NCBI GenBank assembly: GCA_964398295.1
Contig: CAYNMW010000085.1
Coordinates: forward strand, 1-19,668
DNA length: 19,668 nucleotides
Origin: CALFUK01 sp964398295
GTDB taxonomy: Bacteria; Bacteroidota; Bacteroidia; Chitinophagales; Saprospiraceae
Direction: 5' to 3'
Made by a program: the position numbers and the translations under genes. The notes under the pieces are model-generated. The model did no database searches, had not been told where the DNA came from, and saw only the letters and a program-made list of their open reading frames with translations. Below, piece by piece: positions 15,182-19,668 of this stretch; positions within the stretch are counted from its first letter, which is position 1; each line of letters starts with the position of its first letter.

Positions 15182-16216
15182 ATGAGAAATATCTTTTTGT
15201 ATCTGATTATTTTGACTTTTATTTCCTGCGATTCCAACAGAATAATGACAAATTCTAAAGATGAAGTAAGCTTGAAAGCCTTAATCATTGATGGGCAGAA
15301 CAACCATGGTGTATGGCCAAAAACCACTGCAATGATGAAGGCTTATTTAGAAGAGTCAGGATTGTTTACAGTGGATGTCAATCGAACAAAATATACCTAT
15401 CAGGGTCCTCATTATGATCAAAGTATAGGGGTAGACCCGATTACTGATTTATTACAGCAATACCCGATTGACGGAATGGCTCCTACTGAAGTAGTGAATG
15501 AACCTACATCAGATCCGGATTTCAACCCATCATTTGAAAACTATGATGTCGTGATCTCTAATTTTGGTTGGCAAACAGCAGATTGGTCTCCTGAGCTAAA
15601 AGAATCATTTGAAGCATATATTCAAAACGGTGGCGGCTTGGTTGTCATCCATGCTGCAAATAATGCCTGGGGAGATTGGCCAGCGTATAACAAGATGATA
15701 GGCCTTGGAGGATGGGGTGGTCGATCACAAGAAACTGGACCCTATGTGTATTATGATGAAGATGGACAAGTACACTATGACACTGGTCAAGGTGCTTGTG
15801 GTTCTCACGGTCCCCAACAAGAATTTATATTGACGACGCGTTCTGAACATCATCCTATCATGAAAGGATTACCAACAGAATGGTTGCATACAAAAGATGA
15901 ATTGTATGATCGCTTAAGAGGTCCCGCAGAAAATATGACAGTGTTGGCCACTGCTTATTCGGATGTCGAAAAAAACGGACCTCCTTGGAATAAAGAAGTA
16001 AGTGGTACAGGTAGACATGAGCCTATGTTGATGGCAATCACTTCAGGACAAGGACGCATTTTTCAATCTGCATTAGGACATATGGGATATTCAATGGAAT
16101 GTGTTGGTTTTATTACAACATTTTTAAGAGGTGCCGAATGGGCGGCAAGTGGTAAGGTAACACAAGAAGTCCCCAACGATTTTCCTACCAAAACACAAAC
16201 AAGTAGGAGGAGCTAA
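15182..16216 (+). CDS. ThuA-like (trehalose-utilisation / GATase1-like) lipoprotein
   Basis: A 344-residue exported protein. The N-terminus MRNIFLYLIILTFISC is a lipoprotein-type signal peptide with the lipidated Cys at residue 16, so it is probably anchored in the outer or inner membrane facing the periplasm. The remainder is a ThuA domain, a glutamine-amidotransferase-like alpha/beta fold: LKALIIDGQNNHGVWPKTTAMMK at the start, YDVVISNFG, then the core GGGLVVIHAANNAWGDWPAYNKMIGLGGWGG, GQHP-like SEHHPIMKGLP, TKDELYDRL and a Gly/His-rich end (GRIFQSALGHMGYS). ThuA-domain proteins are linked to sugar or keto-sugar metabolism in several lineages, but the biochemical activity is poorly defined and no sugar genes flank it here. 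ATG start at 15182. It appears to be a single-gene unit. Fold secure, substrate unknown. Confidence 0.88.
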   Translation: MRNIFLYLIILTFISCDSNRIMTNSKDEVSLKALIIDGQNNHGVWPKTTAMMKAYLEESGLFTVDVNRTKYTYQGPHYDQSIGVDPITDLLQQYPIDGMAPTEVVNEPTSDPDFNPSFENYDVVISNFGWQTADWSPELKESFEAYIQNGGGLVVIHAANNAWGDWPAYNKMIGLGGWGGRSQETGPYVYYDEDGQVHYDTGQGACGSHGPQQEFILTTRSEHHPIMKGLPTEWLHTKDELYDRLRGPAENMTVLATAYSDVEKNGPPWNKEVSGTGRHEPMLMAITSGQGRIFQSALGHMGYSMECVGFITTFLRGAEWAASGKVTQEVPNDFPTKTQTSRRS

Positions 16217-16225
16217 AATTCACGG

Positions 16226-16241
16226 CCTGAGCTTGTCGAAG
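16226..16241. repeat. Short dispersed-repeat motif CCTGAGCTTGTCGAAG
   Basis: This 16-mer, reverse complement CTTCGACAAGCTCAGG, sits ten bases after the ThuA-like stop codon. I recall the motif as a frequent intergenic repeat half-site in many bacterial genomes. Only one arm is present here, with no facing copy nearby, so it may be a remnant. Confidence 0.35.
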
Positions 16242-16332
16242 AGTATCGCTAAAGATATTCTATGTTAACCTAATTTGACCCCTCTAAGGTCACAAGGGTT
16301 ACTTAAAAGTCCTATAATGATTTAAAATTCAC

Positions 16333-16351
16333 AACCTAAATAATTAGGGTT
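16333..16351 (+). terminator. Candidate terminator of the ThuA-like gene
   Basis: AACC-TAA and TTA-G-GGTT pair over 7 bp with one bulged G around an ATAA loop. A T-rich tract (TTTCTATATTTCTTTC) follows directly, as expected of an intrinsic terminator. It lies about 115 bp after the stop codon, so the 3' untranslated region would be long. Confidence 0.4.
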
Positions 16352-16425
16352 TTCTATATTTCTTTCTAGTTATCGTCCATCTGACACAGCTATACATATA
16401 CTATTTATCTATAATGTTTTTTAAG

Positions 16426-16432
16426 TATCTTG
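16426..16432 (+). promoter_or_regulatory. Possible -7 box for the CHU_C gene
   Basis: TATCTTG resembles TAnnTTTG with one T missing. A start roughly 7-9 nt further on would place the 5' end of the mRNA at the hairpin that precedes the gene. Weak evidence. Confidence 0.25.
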
Positions 16433-16441
16433 CAGCAATTA

Positions 16442-16476
16442 TAAGCCCAGGATTTCAATCTGAATCTCAGGGCTTA
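16442..16476 (+). promoter_or_regulatory. 5'-leader hairpin abutting the start codon of the CHU_C gene
   Basis: Perfect 7-bp arms TAAGCCC (16442-16448) and GGGCTTA (16470-16476) enclose an inner GATT/AATC stem separated by a small internal loop. The hairpin ends two bases before the ATG at 16479. It could limit ribosome access or stabilise the 5' end of the mRNA. Structure seen; function inferred. Confidence 0.45.
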
Positions 16477-16478
16477 GT

Positions 16479-18827
16479 ATGTTCAACCATTTCATTAATT
16501 TTTGTTTCTTTTTACTATGTAGCATCGGTTTTCCACTTGTTGCGTATAGTTCGCATATAGTAGGTGGCGAAATTTCATATACCTTTCTGGGCCATAATCT
16601 GGATAAAACATTTGCAGATTATGAAGTGACCTTAAAACTATATCGAGACCCAAAAGGAATACCCTATGACGATGTTGCCAGTTTTGGAATATTCGTTCAG
16701 GAACCGTGGGGAGCATGGAAGTCCTATGATGTCATTACACAAGTACCAATCTCCAATCGCACAGAAATTGCAAGAGACAATGATCCATGTAGATTGAGAA
16801 GTTTGAATGAAGAACGGTTACAATCGGCTTGCTATACCTTTACTGTGAGTCTGGAAGTAGGAGAAACAGACTACATGATTAGTTATCAAAAATGTTGTCG
16901 AAACTTTACCATTAACAATATCATTGGAGGCGGAGAGGTTGGTTCGGTATATGATATTATTATTGGCCCCGAGGCCCAAAAGCAAGGAAACAGTAGCCCT
17001 AAGTTTACAACATTACCACCTATTTTTATTTGCGCGGGGTATAATCTCAATGTTATTAATACAGCGGTTGATGAAGAAGGTGATGAGCTTGTGTATTCTT
17101 TTTGTACGCCATTGTTGAGCGGCGGTCCATTTGCAGAATCGCCTGGATGCTGTGATTGCCAATCACCAGATCCATCGACTTGCATACCACCGTATACAAA
17201 GGCGACCTATGAGGACAACCACAGCGAGCAAAATCCATTGGGCAATCCTTTAGTTTCTATTGATCCGGAGAGTGGTCTAATTACGGGTGTCCCAGAGTTG
17301 ACTGGGTCATATGTTGTTGCCGTCTGTCTTGAAGAATATCGAAATGGCGAATTGTTATCTCGGACCAGAAGAGATTTTGAATTTAATGTGGTGAACTGCA
17401 TAGAAAACCTAAGTGCAAAAATTGATTCCGATATGTATCAATTTGATGAAACTGTTTCTACTCAAGACTCCATAGCCTACTTTGAATTGTGCAATGAAAC
17501 AACTGTAAGGTTTGAAAATTTGAGTGGAGATTTAGGATTTATCAGAGATTACGAGTGGCAATTTTATAATGAAAACGGCAATCAAATTTTAGTGGATAAT
17601 GGTTTTGACAAACGCGATTATCAATATGACTTTCCTGGTCCAGGACGATATGAAGGATTAATGATTTTAAATGACGGGATCACTTGTCAGGATACGGCTT
17701 ATATGCGTGTAAATATAATTGCAGAATTGGATGTGTCTGTAGAGATTGATTTTGACAGTTGTCAGGCTGGTCCTGTTAGAGTAAATGGTATGTCTAATCA
17801 TAGTGGTGAATTAATCTGGCAGTGGAATATTGATGACGGGAGCAATTTTATGGAGCAATCATTTGTACATGATTTTGTGACAAGAGGAGATTACTCAATT
17901 GATTTGTCAGTGACAGATGCCTATGGTTGTGCTTATGATTATACAGATCAAATTTCGTGGCGTCCGTATCGACTTATGCCTCCTGACACTATAGAAACAA
18001 AACTATTTATTTGCCAATCAGATTCTGTGTTGATTAATTCAAATTGGGAAATGGATGAAGGAAAATATGTTAGTGCTATCTCTTCTAAAATAAGAGAATG
18101 TGATTCCATTGTAGAGATCATTGACTTGATCGTCAACAAGCCTTTGCAAACGGAGCTCTTTGATACCATTTGTATGGGGGACTTTATTTTATTTGGTGAA
18201 GAATTTATTGAATTAACTGGAACCTATGTCAACAACTTGATCAGTGTCGATGGATGTGATAGCATCGTCAGTCTTCATGTAGAAGTTGCTCAAAATTTAA
18301 CGAGAATAGACTTAGAGGATGATCTATTAATTGAATATGGGTCGACGATCATTCTCGAACCAGAAATAAGAGGTGGTCCATTGATTGCATCAGAATGGTT
18401 TGAAAATGGGACCATAATCAGCACAGAACAAGAATTGACTTATACGGCAATAGACGATAATTGGTTGTTTTTTGAAAGTGTAAATGAATTGTTTTGTGTG
18501 GCAGTCGATTCGGTGTTTATCAAAACAGAATTAAATCGTAGCGTTTATTTTCCTAACATTATTACTCCAGACGGTGACGGGGTCAATGACATTTTTAATT
18601 TGGGAGCAAACATTTCAGTTGAGAGAAGTCAGCTTTCCGTATATGATCGTTGGGGAAAATTAATATATGCCGGCCCAGAAACAGATAGCCGTTTGATGGA
18701 GATTGGTTGGGATGGAACATATAATGGCGAGCTTGTCGAGATCGGTGTTTACGTATATGTAGCAAGGGTACAGTATGTGGATGGCATGGAAAAACTGTTC
18801 CAAGGCGATGTGAGTGTTGTCAGGTAA
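16479..18827 (+). CDS. Large secreted surface protein with gliding-motility-associated C-terminal (CHU_C) domain
   Basis: A 782-residue exported protein. The signal peptide runs to about residue 25 (cleavage near AYSS). The N-terminal region (about 26-310) opens with HIVGGEISYTFLGHN and has the Cys-rich layout common to large Bacteroidota CHU_C proteins: YQKCCRNFTINNI, SPKFTTLPPIFICAGY, DEEGDELVYSFCTPL, ISGLITG-type turns and VAVCLEEYRNG, with an additional Cys cluster CCDC at 224-227. Residues about 330-490 look like two PKD-type beta-sandwiches. Two tandem repeats follow (about 508-555 and 560-603), each of the form Cys ... G-Y ... CDSIV. The last 95 residues are the CHU_C domain (FPNIITPDGDGVNDIFN, VYDRWGKLIY, GWDGTYNGE, GVYVYVARV), which directs type IX export (type B signal). 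Probably an adhesin or cell-envelope component; exact role unknown. Confidence 0.92.
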   Translation: MFNHFINFCFFLLCSIGFPLVAYSSHIVGGEISYTFLGHNLDKTFADYEVTLKLYRDPKGIPYDDVASFGIFVQEPWGAWKSYDVITQVPISNRTEIARDNDPCRLRSLNEERLQSACYTFTVSLEVGETDYMISYQKCCRNFTINNIIGGGEVGSVYDIIIGPEAQKQGNSSPKFTTLPPIFICAGYNLNVINTAVDEEGDELVYSFCTPLLSGGPFAESPGCCDCQSPDPSTCIPPYTKATYEDNHSEQNPLGNPLVSIDPESGLITGVPELTGSYVVAVCLEEYRNGELLSRTRRDFEFNVVNCIENLSAKIDSDMYQFDETVSTQDSIAYFELCNETTVRFENLSGDLGFIRDYEWQFYNENGNQILVDNGFDKRDYQYDFPGPGRYEGLMILNDGITCQDTAYMRVNIIAELDVSVEIDFDSCQAGPVRVNGMSNHSGELIWQWNIDDGSNFMEQSFVHDFVTRGDYSIDLSVTDAYGCAYDYTDQISWRPYRLMPPDTIETKLFICQSDSVLINSNWEMDEGKYVSAISSKIRECDSIVEIIDLIVNKPLQTELFDTICMGDFILFGEEFIELTGTYVNNLISVDGCDSIVSLHVEVAQNLTRIDLEDDLLIEYGSTIILEPEIRGGPLIASEWFENGTIISTEQELTYTAIDDNWLFFESVNELFCVAVDSVFIKTELNRSVYFPNIITPDGDGVNDIFNLGANISVERSQLSVYDRWGKLIYAGPETDSRLMEIGWDGTYNGELVEIGVYVYVARVQYVDGMEKLFQGDVSVVR

Positions 18828-18935
18828 GCCGTTCTAATGAGTGTTTATCTGATGAGAAAATGGTTTGAACTCTATAGGAAAGCAAAGAATGTATTATAGT
18901 ATGTTATTGATCTATTTAAAATAGCTTCGGTATAG

Positions 18936-18943
18936 TATCTTCG
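18936..18943 (+). promoter_or_regulatory. Possible -7 box abutting the metallo-hydrolase gene
   Basis: TATCTTCG differs from TAnnTTTG at one position and ends 4 nt before the ATG at 18948, so a leaderless or near-leaderless mRNA is expected if it is used. The nearest TTG (18907-18909) is 26 bp upstream. Confidence 0.4.
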
Positions 18944-18947
18944 CATC

Positions 18948-19586
18948 ATGATTGTTAAGTCGTTTACATTTAATGCATTTCAGGAAAACACCTATGTGGT
19001 ATCAGATGGCTCAAAAGAGTGTATCATTTTTGATCCAGGTTGCTCCAATCCAAACGAGCGAAAGGCATTAACCGATTATATTAAGAATGAAGGTCTTACT
19101 CCAGTAAGATTACTCAATACCCATTGTCACATTGATCATATCTTAGGGAATGATTTTGTAAGCAAAGAATGGGATTTACCTCTCGAAGCTCATGCAGGAG
19201 AAGTAGCTGTTTTGAGTTTTTCAAAGCAAGCTGCCTCAATGTACGGCATTGCGTATGATGACTCTCCTCCAATTGCCAAATACATTGAAGAAGGCGATAA
19301 GATCGAATGGGGGCAATCGGTCTTAGAAACATTGTTTACACCTGGGCACTCACCTGCCAGTCTTTCTTTTTTTCATCGAGAGTCCAAGCAATTGATTGCA
19401 GGTGATGTCTTATTTCAAAATAGTATTGGAAGGACAGATTTACCAGGAGGCAACTACGATCTGTTAATCAGGAACATAAAGGAGAAATTTTTACCGCTTG
19501 GTGATGATGTAATTGTGTATTCAGGACATGGGCCTTCAACAACAATTGGACATGAAAAGCAAAACAATCCGTTTTTGAATCAGTGA
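18948..19586 (+). CDS. MBL-fold metallo-hydrolase, glyoxalase-II-like
   Basis: A 212-residue cytosolic enzyme of the metallo-beta-lactamase superfamily, in the compact YcbL/glyoxalase-II-like branch. The metal site is complete: THCHIDH (58-64, with H59, H61, D63, H64), the next His in PGHSPAS (H134), the bridging Asp in AGDVLF (D153) and the last His in SGHGP (H194). The subfamily signatures GRTDLPGG (161-168) and the closing HEKQNNPFL are present. Such enzymes hydrolyse thioesters such as S-lactoylglutathione or related small substrates; the shorter length than classical glyoxalase II (about 250 residues) means the C-terminal glutathione-binding domain is missing, so the true substrate is uncertain. 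ATG start at 18948, preceded by a promoter-like box. It forms a single-gene unit after the CHU_C gene. Confidence 0.93.
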   Translation: MIVKSFTFNAFQENTYVVSDGSKECIIFDPGCSNPNERKALTDYIKNEGLTPVRLLNTHCHIDHILGNDFVSKEWDLPLEAHAGEVAVLSFSKQAASMYGIAYDDSPPIAKYIEEGDKIEWGQSVLETLFTPGHSPASLSFFHRESKQLIAGDVLFQNSIGRTDLPGGNYDLLIRNIKEKFLPLGDDVIVYSGHGPSTTIGHEKQNNPFLNQ

Positions 19587-19601
19587 TTTAATGTGTTCTG
19601 T

Positions 19602-19621
19602 CAATGGGTCTCGACCCAATG
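19602..19621. repeat. Palindrome downstream of the metallo-hydrolase gene
   Basis: TGGGTC and GACCCA face each other across two bases, and the match extends outward with a single mismatch. It begins 15 bp after the stop codon. With the next hairpin it may form a tandem terminator or a small regulatory site. Confidence 0.3.
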
Positions 19622-19638
19622 TCATTTAGTTAAGGAAA

Positions 19639-19656
19639 ATACCCCATTAGGGGTAT
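19639..19656 (+). terminator. Candidate terminator hairpin after the metallo-hydrolase gene
   Basis: ATACCCC (19639-19645) and GGGGTAT (19650-19656) form a perfect 7-bp stem around an ATTA loop. The following bases are CATATTAATAG, AT-rich but without a T run, so it is a moderate candidate. The window ends 12 bases further on. Confidence 0.45.
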
Positions 19657-19668
19657 CATATTAATAGC

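Noticed and set aside
16886..17185. 99-codon minus-strand frame inside the CHU_C gene
   Set aside because: Antisense to the conserved Cys-rich N-terminal region; composition is that of a shadow frame.

Overview
The window looks like chromosomal core DNA of a free-living member of the Bacteroidota. Four things point there: a type IX secretion (T9SS) type A C-terminal sorting domain at the left end, a gliding-motility-associated (CHU_C) C-terminal domain in a large surface protein, three large outer-membrane receptors with the Bacteroidota-style N-terminal carboxypeptidase-regulatory-like domain, and promoter-like TAnnTTTG boxes with no clear Shine-Dalgarno sequences. The DNA is AT-rich. Genus cannot be read from the sequence; the combination would fit a Saprospiria- or Cytophagia-like marine or soil bacterium (inference).

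Layout from left to right. A secreted propeller-like protein with a T9SS tag (68-1555, minus), a small membrane methyltransferase-like protein (1649-2323, minus) and a complete DNA ligase D (2467-4746, minus) share one strand. A structured palindromic intergenic repeat (2370-2455) sits between the ligase and the methyltransferase-like gene. Divergent from the ligase is a TonB-dependent receptor (4844-7624, plus). It meets head-on, 12 bp apart, an outer-membrane beta-barrel protein of the OMP_b-brl_3 type (7637-10477, minus). A TPR-like two-helix membrane protein (10627-11268, minus) and NAD kinase (11336-12214, minus) follow. Divergent from NAD kinase, a TPP (thiamine pyrophosphate) riboswitch (12260-12332) leads a third receptor (12407-14839, plus), which is therefore best read as a thiamine/thiamine-phosphate importer. 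Then come a 342-bp gene-poor stretch, a ThuA-like lipoprotein (15182-16216, plus), a 782-residue CHU_C surface protein (16479-18827, plus) and a glyoxalase-II-like metallo-hydrolase (18948-19586, plus).

How the genes relate. There is no single multi-gene pathway. Most transcription units appear to be single genes with their own promoter-like boxes. The clearest functional logic is the riboswitch-receptor pair: thiamine pyrophosphate sensed in the 5' leader should control outer-membrane uptake of the vitamin. No mobile element with a transposase, no CRISPR array, no rRNA or tRNA gene and no defence locus was seen. I did not find a convincing undescribed multi-gene system. The less ordinary signals are the structured repeat at 2370-2455, the hairpin abutting the start codon of the CHU_C gene, promoter boxes so close to start codons that leaderless mRNAs are likely, and the POL-PE-LIG domain order of the ligase.
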